Shown one piece after another: positions 42,354 through 50,757 of a stretch of 64,000 bases of DNA; positions within the stretch are counted from its first letter, which is position 1, and the number at the start of each line of letters is the position of its first letter. Location of the stretch: assembly GCF_032399705.1 (NCBI RefSeq), contig NZ_CP135922.1, forward strand, positions 3,100,001 to 3,164,000, given 5' to 3'. The notes under the pieces were generated by a model. The model did no database searches. It was not told the DNA's origin and saw only the letters and a list, made by a program, of their open reading frames with translations. A program made the translations under genes and the position numbers. This DNA comes from Paenibacillus sp. BIC5C1. GTDB lineage: Bacteria > Bacillota > Bacilli > Paenibacillales > Paenibacillaceae.

Positions 42354-43853
42354 TTAATTTGTATTCATCGAGACTTTTTGTCTTACAGGCTGCTTGGAGT
42401 CTTCCTCCGTCGCTTGTTTGGTACGTTTGATGAAGAAGGAAAGTAGCAATCCGAGAACGGCAATACCGATAATGACTACATAAGCATCATTAATTCCCTG
42501 GATCATGGATTCCATTCCCAACTGCTGCTGGGTTAAGCCTTTGGCTGCACCCGTTGCCACCATATCCTGTACATGTGCCGTTGTGCGACTAGTCATTACA
42601 CTTACGAGCAATGAAGTACCCACAGCGCCAGCTACTTGTCTCACGGTGTTGGATATCGCTGTACCGTGTGGCCCAAGTCTTGGAGGCAGTTGATTCAAAC
42701 CTGCCGTTTGGATAGGCATCATGAGCAAGGCCATACCAATTCGGCGACCTGTTGACATTAATACCAGGTAAGTATAACTGGTAGAATCCGATAGATCAAT
42801 GAAACCAATGGTGGTTACGATCGTGATAACCATCCCGATAATCGCCAGCCATTTTGCACCAAACCGGTCAAACAATCTACCTGTTATTGGCATCAGGAAG
42901 CCCATGACAAGTGCCCCTGGAAGCAATAATAATCCGGACTCCAATGCAGTGTAACCCCGTGCATTTTGGAGGTATAAAGGAAGCAACATCATATCAGCAT
43001 ACATGATCATCGTGATCGCGATATTAATGACCGTGGTCAGTGAGAACATATTATACTTGAAAGCACGCAGATCGAGCAGCGGATTTGTAGACGCGAGCTG
43101 TCTCCATGTGAACAGTCCAAGAGCAACTACTCCTGCTACAAGGCATATGATTACTTCAGCGCTTGACCATCCCAGACTTCCCGCCCGACTGAAGCCGTAC
43201 AGCAATGCACCGAATCCAATCGTGGACAGCAACACGCTGAGTGTGTCGAACTTGAGTTTGATTCGTTCCGATACATTTTTGAGATATACAAACGCAAAAC
43301 CAATAACAATAACAGTTAGTGGGATCATCCCGTAAAACATCGTTTGCCATGTGTAGTTCTCAAGAATATATCCAGCAAGTGTCGGCCCAATCGCTGGAGC
43401 GAAAATGATGGCAAAACCGACCATGCCCATCGCGGCGCCCCTTTTCTCAGGAGAGAACAGGGTTAGAATGACATGCATCAACAATGGCATGATAATACCA
43501 GCACCAGCTGCTTGAACCATACGTCCTGTCAACAATGTACCGAAATTACTCGCAAGGGCAGATATAATCGTACCGATGAGGAAAATAAACATCGAAGCTT
43601 GAAATAATTGCCGTGTCGAAAAGCGTTGCATGAAATAGGCCGTGATAGGAATGAGTACACCATTCACCAGCATGTAGCCTGTCGTAAACCATTGGGCTGT
43701 TGCTGCTGAGATATTAAAATCCCCCATCAGCTCCGGAGTTGCCACGCTCATAACGGTTTGGTTCAATGTGGCAAGAAATGCACCCAAAATCATAACAAAC
43801 AGTATGGGGCCCTTTTTTACGTCATCTTTTTCTTTTAATCTAGCCTGACTCAA
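42354..43853 (-). CDS. EmrB/QacA-type (DHA2) multidrug MFS exporter
   Basis: 499 residues if it starts at TTG 43853, which has AAAGGAT 8-9 bases upstream on the minus strand; the frame extends to a TTG at 43871. About fourteen hydrophobic helices are present. The DHA2 N-terminus reads ILGAFLATLNQTVMSVATPELMGDF, followed by QWFTTGYMLVNGVLIPITAYFMQRFSTRQLF (motif A-like). Motif C is present as GFAIIFAPAIGPTLAGYI, a marker of exporters. It is divergent from a TetR regulator at 44074, the classic arrangement for a drug-inducible efflux pump. Confidence 0.9.
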   Translation of the reverse strand: MSQARLKEKDDVKKGPILFVMILGAFLATLNQTVMSVATPELMGDFNISAATAQWFTTGYMLVNGVLIPITAYFMQRFSTRQLFQASMFIFLIGTIISALASNFGTLLTGRMVQAAGAGIIMPLLMHVILTLFSPEKRGAAMGMVGFAIIFAPAIGPTLAGYILENYTWQTMFYGMIPLTVIVIGFAFVYLKNVSERIKLKFDTLSVLLSTIGFGALLYGFSRAGSLGWSSAEVIICLVAGVVALGLFTWRQLASTNPLLDLRAFKYNMFSLTTVINIAITMIMYADMMLLPLYLQNARGYTALESGLLLLPGALVMGFLMPITGRLFDRFGAKWLAIIGMVITIVTTIGFIDLSDSTSYTYLVLMSTGRRIGMALLMMPIQTAGLNQLPPRLGPHGTAISNTVRQVAGAVGTSLLVSVMTSRTTAHVQDMVATGAAKGLTQQQLGMESMIQGINDAYVVIIGIAVLGLLLSFFIKRTKQATEEDSKQPVRQKVSMNTN

Positions 43854-43874
43854 TCCATTCCATCCTTTCAATCC

Positions 43875-43899
43875 ACACGTGACTAAATTTACAACGTGT
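43875..43899. promoter_or_regulatory. Candidate operator between the exporter and TetR genes
   Basis: ACACGT (43875-43880) and ACGTGT (43894-43899) form an inverted repeat with 13 bases between. It lies just upstream of the exporter start in the 220-bp divergent region. No other dyad stands out in that AT-rich gap. Confidence 0.3.
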
Positions 43900-44073
43900 T
43901 GTATAGTTTACATTGTATTTATTGAATTATATACATATTCCCGGAGATTACAATTTACGATTTTGGGTATTTTCGTTGCTTATTTTACGAAAAAATAAAA
44001 TATGTCGTCTAATTCGGAAATAAACGACTGATCATTTAAAATTGTAATTTTTAAAATTTGAGGAGTGATTTGC

Positions 44074-44679
44074 ATGAAGAACGAAAAGAAGTCTGCTACA
44101 GATCCTCGTATACTTCGTACAAGACAGTTGATTCGTGATGCTTTTGTAGATCTTTTACAGGAAATGGACATCGAGAAACTATCCGTCAATCGGATTGCAG
44201 AACGAGCGACGATCAACCGCGTGACCTTCTATCTGCATTATCGGGATATCACAGACATGATGGAGAAAATGGCGGATGAGATGATTGAGCACATTGAACG
44301 GATTGTGGATGAACATGCACCTCAATTTGAGTATGCTGCCAAAGATGATGGTTGGCCAGTACTAGTGAAATTGCTTGAACACTTTGCTGATCACTCCAAA
44401 TTCTATCGCGTCGTTCTCGCGTCCAGACGAACACCCATTTTTACGGAGAGACTATTGAAATTGCTAACGAAACTCGTTTCAGCCAAGATTGAAAGTTTGG
44501 AGCTGGGAAGCACACTTGAACAAGCAGGTATCCATAAGGAGATCGCCATCTGGTACAGTTCTTCAGCCCTGATTGGGACCATTGTATCCTGGCTTCGCAA
44601 TGACATGCCTTATGCACCTCATTTTCTAGCCAAACAGTTCTCTTTAATTCGCGCTTATTCTTACAATGATTTGATATAA
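44074..44679 (+). CDS. TetR-family regulator divergent from the exporter
   Basis: 201 residues from ATG 44074 with GAGGAG 8 bases upstream. DNA-binding domain: RILRTRQLIRDAFVDLLQEMDIEKLSVNRIAERATINRVTFYLHYRDI, with the TFYLHY recognition-helix end seen in the YxaF/DhaS-like group. The ligand domain is helical and ends FLAKQFSLIRAYSYNDLI. It most likely represses the divergent MFS exporter and itself. A hairpin follows the gene. Confidence 0.88.
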   Translation: MKNEKKSATDPRILRTRQLIRDAFVDLLQEMDIEKLSVNRIAERATINRVTFYLHYRDITDMMEKMADEMIEHIERIVDEHAPQFEYAAKDDGWPVLVKLLEHFADHSKFYRVVLASRRTPIFTERLLKLLTKLVSAKIESLELGSTLEQAGIHKEIAIWYSSSALIGTIVSWLRNDMPYAPHFLAKQFSLIRAYSYNDLI

Positions 44680-44684
44680 AGAAA

Positions 44685-44731
44685 AAAAACATCTAGCTAT
44701 TGTCAGAATCAACCATACGCAGATGTTTTTC
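44685..44731. terminator. Bidirectional terminator between the TetR gene and the membrane protein gene
   Basis: AAAAACATCT pairs with AGATGTTTTT across a 26-base loop, with A and T runs on either side. Confidence 0.75.
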
Positions 44732-44745
44732 AAGAATTTAATGGG

Positions 44746-45405
44746 CTACTCTCCTATCGGAGTTCGTAATATCATATACAGCCCGATGAGTGCTGCCAGG
44801 GCACCAAAAATGATGCCTGACATTCCATTGTAAAAGGTGGGATCCCCTTTGAATGAAAATGACATGATCGCAGTTTGTGTTAATGAAAGTGAGATCAATG
44901 ATGAAGAGAAGTTCGTCAGTTTGATGGCTTCAATGACCGGTTCATTATTTCGTCTCGCCATAATGGCACCACCTAAAGAAACCGCGATTTCGGTAAAAGT
45001 AACGGCAGCTATGATGAAGGCGACATAATGAGGATAATGTGTTCTGCTGCCTGTAACAAATAATAATTTACTGCAATAAATGATGTACACCGCACTTGAA
45101 GCGAGCACAATATTACCTATAAATCGGTATGCAGCGTATTGTTTTTTTAGGATTTCCTCCGGGCTGGAATCATCAAGATTCGAGTCCTCATGTGCTTTTG
45201 CTGCGTAATACTTGGCAACAGCGATGCCGATATTATAAAAGGCGTTAATGCATAAAAAGAAGGAGAGCGTAAAAATCCCTAAGAGTATTTTTCCAACTGC
45301 GATAAGGGCATTTAGTGGAATAGATAATTTTGCAAAGTAGATAATGCGATTATTTTTAACTTTAAAGACAGATTCTCCTCTATTCACTGGACGTATCCAA
45401 TTCAC
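44746..45405 (-). CDS. Six-helix membrane protein, unknown function
   Basis: 219 residues from GTG 45405; GGGAGGG lies 6 bases upstream on the minus strand, so the ATG at 45438 is not preferred. Hydrophobic helices: IPLNALIAVGKILLGIFTLSFFL, FIGNIVLASSAVYIIYCSKLLF, YVAFIIAAVTFTEIAVSLGGAI and ISLSLTQTAIMSFSF, plus two more. A charged cytosolic loop (KAHEDSNLDDSSPEEILKKQ) follows the second. Its first half faintly recalls cation-diffusion facilitators, but the usual His/Asp metal ligands are absent. The promoter region toward the P450 gene contains paired dyads. Confidence 0.7.
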   Translation of the reverse strand: MNWIRPVNRGESVFKVKNNRIIYFAKLSIPLNALIAVGKILLGIFTLSFFLCINAFYNIGIAVAKYYAAKAHEDSNLDDSSPEEILKKQYAAYRFIGNIVLASSAVYIIYCSKLLFVTGSRTHYPHYVAFIIAAVTFTEIAVSLGGAIMARRNNEPVIEAIKLTNFSSSLISLSLTQTAIMSFSFKGDPTFYNGMSGIIFGALAALIGLYMILRTPIGE

Positions 45406-45565
45406 TGTATCCCTCCCGAACGAAACCCCGATGTACAAAGAATGGCCTAGTGTTCAAGCATACCATAGTAAACCATATGGTCCACGTTTTAGGTTTAGAC
45501 ATGTTCATGCTTACCTATCTGTAATCCTGTATTATAACCGTTAAGAACTTAATTTTCGTCATAAA

Positions 45566-45654
45566 TATACTATTAGTATAAAAACACACCTTAAAATATC
45601 CAAAATATGAATATAGTTCAAAAGTTTCATTCCAAATAATATACGGTTGGTATA
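45566..45654. promoter_or_regulatory. Two matching dyads TATAC-N5-GTATA upstream of the P450 gene
   Basis: TATAC-TATTA-GTATA (45566-45580) and TATAC-GGTTG-GTATA (45640-45654) share flanking A-rich bases; 17 of 22 aligned positions agree. Their centres are 74 bp apart, about seven helical turns. They lie in the 404-bp divergent region between the membrane protein gene and the P450 gene, which otherwise shows no gene. Confidence 0.5.
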
Positions 45655-45809
45655 AAATTGTTGTGCGCTGAACTGTCAATTCATGTGCCAACCAAAGGAG
45701 GAATGAAAAGGAACCGAAGAACTGGAGTGACGCCGTGGCATGATTATCAAAGGACATGGAAGAAATCCCTCTTTGCACTGAATAAAAATAGTTTTAAGGC
45801 GGTGTTTGG

Positions 45810-47042
45810 ATGTACAAAGAAGTGATTCGAGTTCACGATATAACCAATTTTCAGTCCAGATCGGAAGAGTTTTTTCCACTTCACTGGTTTCGGAAAATGT
45901 TGTCGGAAAAACCTGTTTACTATCATGAGGATACGGATACCTGGAATGTATTCAGATATGACGATGTTAAGCAGGTACTAAGCAATCATGAATATTTTTC
46001 ATCCGAAGGCTTAAGAACAACCATTGCAGTTGGGGCGAAAAACAAGGAAGGCACACCGCCGGACAAAATGAATATTTCGAGCATAGATCCACCGCGTCAT
46101 CAAAAAAGCCGTTCGTTGCTCTCTGCTGCTTTTACACCCCGCAGCCTGAAAAACTGGGAGCCGCGGATTCGGAACATTGCGAAGCAGCTGGTGGAGGATA
46201 TTGAACTTAATACAACGATCGACATCGTGCAAGCCCTGGCAGCGCCATTGCCTTCCATGGTTATGGCAGATTTGTTGGGCATACCGCTGACGGACAGCCA
46301 CCGCTTCAAAAGCTGGGTAGATATTCTGTTTCAACCCGCCAATAGAGAAAATGCAGAGGAAATGGAACTGAAAAAGCAAGTCGCAGCACAAGAGTATTAT
46401 CAGTTCCTTTATCCCATTGTCGTTCAGAAACGGACTCAGCCTGGCGACGATATCATTACAGACCTGTTGAAAGTGGATGTGGATGGCGATAAGTTTTCCG
46501 ATGATGAGGTTGTTCGAACCACAATGCTCCTGCTGGGGGCTGGTATCGAAACCACCAGTCACATGGTTTCCAGTACATTTTATTCTTTTCTCTATGATGA
46601 GCCCAACTTGTATGTTCAATTACGAGGGAACCCTGAGTTGATCCCACTTGCGGTAGAAGAGATGCTTCGTTATCGCTTCCATAATGCCAAGCGGCACCGG
46701 ACCGTGAAGAAGGATAATAATCTGTTGGGTGTTGAATTGAAAAAAGGGGATGTCGTTATTTCCTGGATGAGTGCGGCGAATATGGATGAAAAAATATTTG
46801 AAAATCCATTCGATTTGAACATTCACCGTCCCAATAACAAAAAACACCTTACCTTTGGCAATGGTCCACATTTCTGTCTGGGTGCTCCACTGGCGAGAAT
46901 GGAATTGAGTGTTGCTTTGACTGCATTTGTAGAAAGAGTGCCTTCCATCGAATCGGTTGAATCATTTGAGTTGGAAAACAACCTGACCGTCTCGGCTCCA
47001 GGCCAGTCTCTGACATACTTGCCTGTGAAGATTGTTCATTAA
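45810..47042 (+). CDS. Cytochrome P450
   Basis: 410 residues, a soluble class I bacterial P450. I-helix oxygen motif AGIETTSH (about residues 240-247); K-helix ExxR in EEMLRYR; heme loop FGNGPHFCLGAPLARME with the thiolate ligand Cys356. AAGGCGGTG precedes ATG 45810. It needs a ferredoxin or flavodoxin partner, none of which is in this window. The substrate is unknown; the family (CYP109/107-like by pattern) often hydroxylates fatty acids, steroids or polyketides. It stands alone with a terminator after it. Confidence 0.9.
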   Translation: MYKEVIRVHDITNFQSRSEEFFPLHWFRKMLSEKPVYYHEDTDTWNVFRYDDVKQVLSNHEYFSSEGLRTTIAVGAKNKEGTPPDKMNISSIDPPRHQKSRSLLSAAFTPRSLKNWEPRIRNIAKQLVEDIELNTTIDIVQALAAPLPSMVMADLLGIPLTDSHRFKSWVDILFQPANRENAEEMELKKQVAAQEYYQFLYPIVVQKRTQPGDDIITDLLKVDVDGDKFSDDEVVRTTMLLLGAGIETTSHMVSSTFYSFLYDEPNLYVQLRGNPELIPLAVEEMLRYRFHNAKRHRTVKKDNNLLGVELKKGDVVISWMSAANMDEKIFENPFDLNIHRPNNKKHLTFGNGPHFCLGAPLARMELSVALTAFVERVPSIESVESFELENNLTVSAPGQSLTYLPVKIVH

Positions 47043-47074
47043 GAAGAAGATAACTATCATATAGTCCAAATAAC

Positions 47075-47119
47075 AAAAGCCGTAGATTTGATGCTTACAG
47101 CATCCGATCTACGGCTTTT
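47075..47119 (+). terminator. Rho-independent terminator after the P450 gene
   Basis: AAAAGCCGTAGAT and ATCTACGGCTTTT form a 13-bp stem, with GATGC/GCATC pairing in the loop. Confidence 0.9.
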
Positions 47120-47281
47120 AAAACGTTCAGGTTATTTTCTGAAATGCCGACCAGTTGTTCTCATGTTGAATAAGGGGAGCCTTCATTCATTCGTCTCGAT
47201 TATCTTTCCCAATGAATATTTCATTGTTTTTTGTGCTAGGATGGTTCATAGAATTAAACCATTCGACAGAGGGGAAGGTTC

Positions 47282-47647
47282 ATGGCTAAACAGGATCGCA
47301 TGAAAAGATTGGCAAGTGAATTTAATGATTGTCAACAAGCACTGGTTGCTATTGGAGATCAGACACGTCAGTCCATTATTATGGCATTAATTCAGAGTGA
47401 AATAGATAGTGATCGGGGAATCCGTGTGGGGGACCTGGCCAAACAGACCAATTTATCTCGTCCAGCGGTCTCCCATCACCTGAAGATATTAAAAGATGCA
47501 AATCTCATTGAAGTGAGTCGGGAAGGCACCATGAATTTTTATTTTCTGGATATTACGAGAAGTGATTTCTCGAAGCTTAGGAAACTTTTTGGCAATATTG
47601 AAGCATTTCTTCATGAATTTCAGGACGAATCGTCCGAAGGAGAGTGA
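47282..47647 (+). CDS. ArsR-family transcriptional regulator
   Basis: 121 residues, ATG 47282 after GAGGGGAAGG. A winged HTH fills the centre: LVAIGDQTRQSIIMALIQSE, then RVGDLAKQTNLSRPAVSHHLKILKDANLIEVSREGTMNFYFL. No CxC metal-binding motif is present in the usual helix, so it is not an obvious metal sensor. It is separated by only four bases from the NAD(P)-binding protein gene, which is its likely target or partner. Confidence 0.88.
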   Translation: MAKQDRMKRLASEFNDCQQALVAIGDQTRQSIIMALIQSEIDSDRGIRVGDLAKQTNLSRPAVSHHLKILKDANLIEVSREGTMNFYFLDITRSDFSKLRKLFGNIEAFLHEFQDESSEGE

Positions 47648-47651
47648 GTAT

Positions 47652-48290
47652 ATGAATATCATTATTTTTGGAGCAACCGGAAGAACAGGAAATGAGCTGA
47701 TGTTACGAGCACTGGAAGCAGGCCATACAGTTACTGCATTTGTTAGAAATCCATCCAAGATTAGTGTGTCACATCGTAATCTGAACGTAGAGAAGGGTGA
47801 GGCAACACGTTATTCGGATATCAACGATGTGCTGAGCAAGGAGAAATATGATGCTGTTTTTTCAGTGTTGGGTGCCAAAGGAATGTTTAAAAGGGACTTG
47901 CCTTTGATTGATGCCATGAAGAACATCGTGCGGGCAGCGGAGAATAACGATACCGGGAAACTCATTCACGTATCCTTTATCGGTGTTCATCCAGACGCAG
48001 GGAAACTGGGCTTTTTATACAAGTACATCATCCCAACATTCATGACCAACTTGCTTCGCGATCACCGGGAAAAGGATGCAATCATCACCAGCAGCAAGCT
48101 CAATTGGGTTTTGATTCAACCTCCGGTTCTTACATCAGATGTTTACAATGGAAACTATATTCATGAGGCAGAGATTCATGGGGATAACTCACGCAAGCTG
48201 AAGCTGTCCCGAAGTCATTTGGCTGAATTTATGCTTAAGCTGGCAAATGATCATACGTATGACAAAAAAGCTGTTTACGTAACAGAGTAA
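47652..48290 (+). CDS. NAD(P)-binding oxidoreductase, NmrA/SDR-a type
   Basis: 212 residues from ATG 47652 with GAAGGAGAG upstream. The N-terminal Rossmann motif is IIIFGATGRTGNELMLRALEAGHTVTAFVRNPSK, and the middle reads YDAVFSVLGAKGMFKRDLPLIDAMKNIV. The catalytic Tyr-x-x-x-Lys of true SDRs is not evident, as in NmrA-like or BVR-B-like reductases, which use bound NADPH for redox sensing or flavin/quinone reduction. It is cotranscribed with the ArsR regulator. Confidence 0.87.
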   Translation: MNIIIFGATGRTGNELMLRALEAGHTVTAFVRNPSKISVSHRNLNVEKGEATRYSDINDVLSKEKYDAVFSVLGAKGMFKRDLPLIDAMKNIVRAAENNDTGKLIHVSFIGVHPDAGKLGFLYKYIIPTFMTNLLRDHREKDAIITSSKLNWVLIQPPVLTSDVYNGNYIHEAEIHGDNSRKLKLSRSHLAEFMLKLANDHTYDKKAVYVTE

Positions 48291-48332
48291 AGAGTGACTT
48301 ACAAGAGTAAACATAAATATCATATGAGAAGA

Positions 48333-48608
48333 TCACATTAGAGGCGTTTGCGATGAATGCTCGAAGTGGTCTTCTTTTTGCGTCATATCTTGGTTTGTGT
48401 TAGGGACGGAAAACCGCTGAGCGAGAAGCTGTTGTTCCTTGATGAGCAGATCGATTTTATGGTGAAGATGGTCCAATTGTTTGTTGTAATGCTTGTAGGT
48501 ATAGAATCCAATTACAGCCTTAATTGCGAAGAACATAACAGCAGCCGCAATAATCAATATATAGTTAGAAGCAATATGTCTGATCCAGCTATTGATTTCG
48601 CTTATCAC
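48333..48608 (-). CDS. Small single-pass membrane protein
   Basis: 91 residues from GTG 48608, with the strong site AAAGGAAGG 6 bases upstream on the minus strand. One membrane helix (YILIIAAAVMFFAIKAVIGFY, about residues 16-36) is followed by a helical, charged segment (YKHYNKQLDHLHHKIDLLIKEQQLLAQRF) with heptad-like Leu/Ile spacing and a polar tail. It may oligomerise or scaffold at the membrane. The plus-strand frame over this region has no ribosome site. Confidence 0.65.
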   Translation of the reverse strand: MISEINSWIRHIASNYILIIAAAVMFFAIKAVIGFYTYKHYNKQLDHLHHKIDLLIKEQQLLAQRFSVPNTNQDMTQKEDHFEHSSQTPLM

Positions 48609-48796
48609 GTATATCCTTCCTTTCGCAAGAAATGCAGATTACTTCTATTCATTGCCTTTACCATAAGAAAGATTACGTGGAAAATGTTCTCAAATGATTT
48701 CATTCGGAAGCGTGATTAAGCATGGCAACATTGTGTTTATTCCTCTTATTCAGTAGAATTATTTTAAATTAATATTTTCCAAAGGAGAGCAAACAC

Positions 48797-49756
48797 GTGC
48801 TGGAACTCAGCTTTAATGACCCGGAAAAACTGGTAACTGTAACCCACGCTTTGTCGACTCGTTCCCGGATAGACATTCTCCAGCTTCTTAATTCCAACAA
48901 ATTAAACATTATTGAAATTGCAGAAGCACTTAACCTGCCGGTCTCAACGGTAGCCAACCATATTAAAGTGCTGGAGGCAGCCCATTTAATACATACGGAG
49001 ATGCTCCCGGCCTCTCGCGGGGCCATGAAGGTTTGCAGCCGCAATTATGATGATATTCATATTGCCCTTAATCGGGTGAATTCCTTTCCCGCACGGGATA
49101 CCAATATCTATGAAGTGCAGATGCCGATAGGGCATTACAGCGACTGTGAAGTAGCGCCGACATGCGGCATGGCGAGTACGGAGGATATGATTTTGAAGGA
49201 AGACGACCCGGCAAGCTTCTATCATCCCAAGCATATTGATGCTCAAATCATCTGGTTGGCAAAAGGGTATTTGGAATATTTACTTCCTATGGATATTCCG
49301 CAAGGTGCAACGATTGAAGCTTTGGAATTGTCCATGGAAATCTGTTCTGAAGTAGCGACCTATAACAATGATTGGCCCTCGGATATTTCCGTTTGGGTGA
49401 ATGGTACTGAGATCGGGATGTGGACTAGTCCCGGAGATTTGGGCGACCGTCGTGGTAAACTGAATCCGGTATGGTGGTCTGATGGTTCCACTCAATACGG
49501 TATTCTCAAAAAATGGCGTGTGGACAGCAACCAGACCATGCTGGACAAGGAGAAAATTTCGGATGTGTCCCTGTCAGATCTTCATCTTGAGGATAAACCC
49601 AAGTTAAGATTACGCATTGGAATCCATCCGGATGCCAGGCATCAGGGAGGCATGAACCTGTTTGGCAATGAGTTCGGGGACCATGAACAGAACATTATTA
49701 TGCAGGTAAGGTATACCATGAATGCGGGTGATAAGGATGCGAGATATGCCAAATAA
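48797..49756 (+). CDS. ArsR-type HTH regulator with large C-terminal sensor domain
   Basis: 319 residues from GTG 48797 with AAAGGAGAG upstream. The winged HTH covers residues 8-75 (VTHALSTRSRIDILQLLNSNKLNIIEIAEALNLPVSTVANHIKVLEAAHLI). About 240 residues follow (to 319). They are beta-rich, with many Trp/Asp/Gly motifs (CEVAPTCGMAS, WPSDISVWVNGTEIGMWTSPGDLGDRRGKLNPVWW) and look like a carbohydrate-binding jelly roll. It overlaps the following AraC gene by 11 bases and probably co-regulates the GH43/GH2 genes. Confidence 0.8.
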   Translation: MLELSFNDPEKLVTVTHALSTRSRIDILQLLNSNKLNIIEIAEALNLPVSTVANHIKVLEAAHLIHTEMLPASRGAMKVCSRNYDDIHIALNRVNSFPARDTNIYEVQMPIGHYSDCEVAPTCGMASTEDMILKEDDPASFYHPKHIDAQIIWLAKGYLEYLLPMDIPQGATIEALELSMEICSEVATYNNDWPSDISVWVNGTEIGMWTSPGDLGDRRGKLNPVWWSDGSTQYGILKKWRVDSNQTMLDKEKISDVSLSDLHLEDKPKLRLRIGIHPDARHQGGMNLFGNEFGDHEQNIIMQVRYTMNAGDKDARYAK

Positions 49757-50594
49757 CGATACTTCATTTATCGTGAGTATCGAGCGTTTTAAACCGAACT
49801 TGTTTCATCTGGAGCAGGGTGAAGGTTTATTCAAATCCCATTCACATGCCTATGATGAATTGACACTTATACTGGATGGAGAAGGGTATTATAGTTCACC
49901 AGAGCAGAATGTCAAAGTGGTTGCAGGTGACCTCATTATGATCCCGCCAGAGCTGTATCACGGTTATGTCTGTACCGAGCCATGGCAGGGCATTTCCGTA
50001 CATTATTACCATGACTCCTTGCCCGTGCATTGTCGATATCTCTTCCATGGGCAGGAGCATCAGAGGAATCGCATTCAGCTTGCCCATCTCAATCAAGACA
50101 GTCTTCGCTGGGCAGATATCAGTTTGTCCGAATTAGAAAAGGAATGGCGTTCCGAAGACAAGCAGAGTATTGACTCCAGTCATTTAATCCGTCTAGCGCT
50201 GGAGACTGCACTGCTACTGTTCCAGCGGAATTGCTCAGTCAATGCTTCTCATGCTGTTAAAGATCCAACGGTTCAAGGCATCATTCAGGAAGTACTGAAA
50301 GAGATCCATTCGTCTTACTACACGCCGATTACGGTTAGTGAATTGGCCTCCCGACACTTTCTGTCGGAGAGCAATCTGCGAAAGAAATTCACAGAAACGG
50401 TGGGGGTTTCTCCAAAGCAGTACATTATCAATCTTCGTTTAATGGAAGCCAAACGACTGTTACAACAAACCAACAAAGCGGTTGAAAGGATATCTTCGGA
50501 AGTAGGGTTCACCTCGTCCAGCCGATTTTATGATTATTTTGTCAGATCTGTAGGAGTTACCCCACTCGAATGGCGGATGCAGAACATTCAGTAA
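49746..50594 (+). CDS. AraC-family regulator of the glycoside hydrolase block
   Basis: 282 residues from ATG 49746, inside the end of the ArsR-type gene; ATG 49737 is a possible alternative. Cupin sensor: FKSHSHAYDELTLILDGEGYYSSPEQNVKVVAGDLIMIPPELYHGY, with the His residues that bind sugars in AraC-type proteins. The C-terminal 100 residues form two HTH motifs (VSELASRHFLSESNLRKKFTETVGVSPKQYI and RISSEVGFTSSSRFYDYFVRSVGVTPLEWRM). Its position immediately before a GH43 gene suggests an arabinose- or xylose-oligomer activator. Confidence 0.88.
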   Translation: MPNNDTSFIVSIERFKPNLFHLEQGEGLFKSHSHAYDELTLILDGEGYYSSPEQNVKVVAGDLIMIPPELYHGYVCTEPWQGISVHYYHDSLPVHCRYLFHGQEHQRNRIQLAHLNQDSLRWADISLSELEKEWRSEDKQSIDSSHLIRLALETALLLFQRNCSVNASHAVKDPTVQGIIQEVLKEIHSSYYTPITVSELASRHFLSESNLRKKFTETVGVSPKQYIINLRLMEAKRLLQQTNKAVERISSEVGFTSSSRFYDYFVRSVGVTPLEWRMQNIQ

Positions 50595-50604
50595 AGCTCC
50601 AATA

Positions 50605-50637
50605 GGAAAAACCGTCTTGAGGGCGTTTTTTTTCGAC
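50605..50637 (+). terminator. Weak terminator after the AraC gene
   Basis: CGTC and GGCG (one G-T pair) with adjoining A and T runs and one bulged C; eight Ts follow. Confidence 0.5.
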
Positions 50638-50677
50638 CGACGAAATCGCTTGAAGGTTGTCTTTTTTTACAACCAAA

Positions 50678-50723
50678 TTAAAGCGTTTTCACAATTGTCC
50701 GCAAACCAATCCTGCCAGATAAT
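50678..50723 (+). promoter_or_regulatory. cre-like box and promoter of the intracellular GH43 gene
   Basis: TTAAAGCGTTTTCA (50678-50691) matches 13 of 14 positions of the CcpA consensus TGWAANCGNTNWCA. TTGTCC (50695-50700) and GATAAT (50718-50723) follow with a 17-base spacer. A CcpA site directly before the -35 fits carbon catabolite control. Confidence 0.6.
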
Positions 50724-50757
50724 AGAAAATAGCATGACATGAAGGGAGAGATAAGAA

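Noticed and set aside
45703..45825. 40-codon basic ORF before the P450 gene
   Set aside because: AAAGGAGG lies only one base before its ATG, too close for initiation, and it overlaps the P450 start. The P450 has its own ribosome site.
47088..47303. 71-codon plus-strand frame after the P450 gene
   Set aside because: It begins inside the right part of a strong terminator hairpin and overlaps the ArsR start; no ribosome site.
48357..48719. 120-codon plus-strand frame near 48.5 kb
   Set aside because: The minus-strand gene 48333-48608 has a strong ribosome site and a sensible membrane-protein sequence; this frame has neither.
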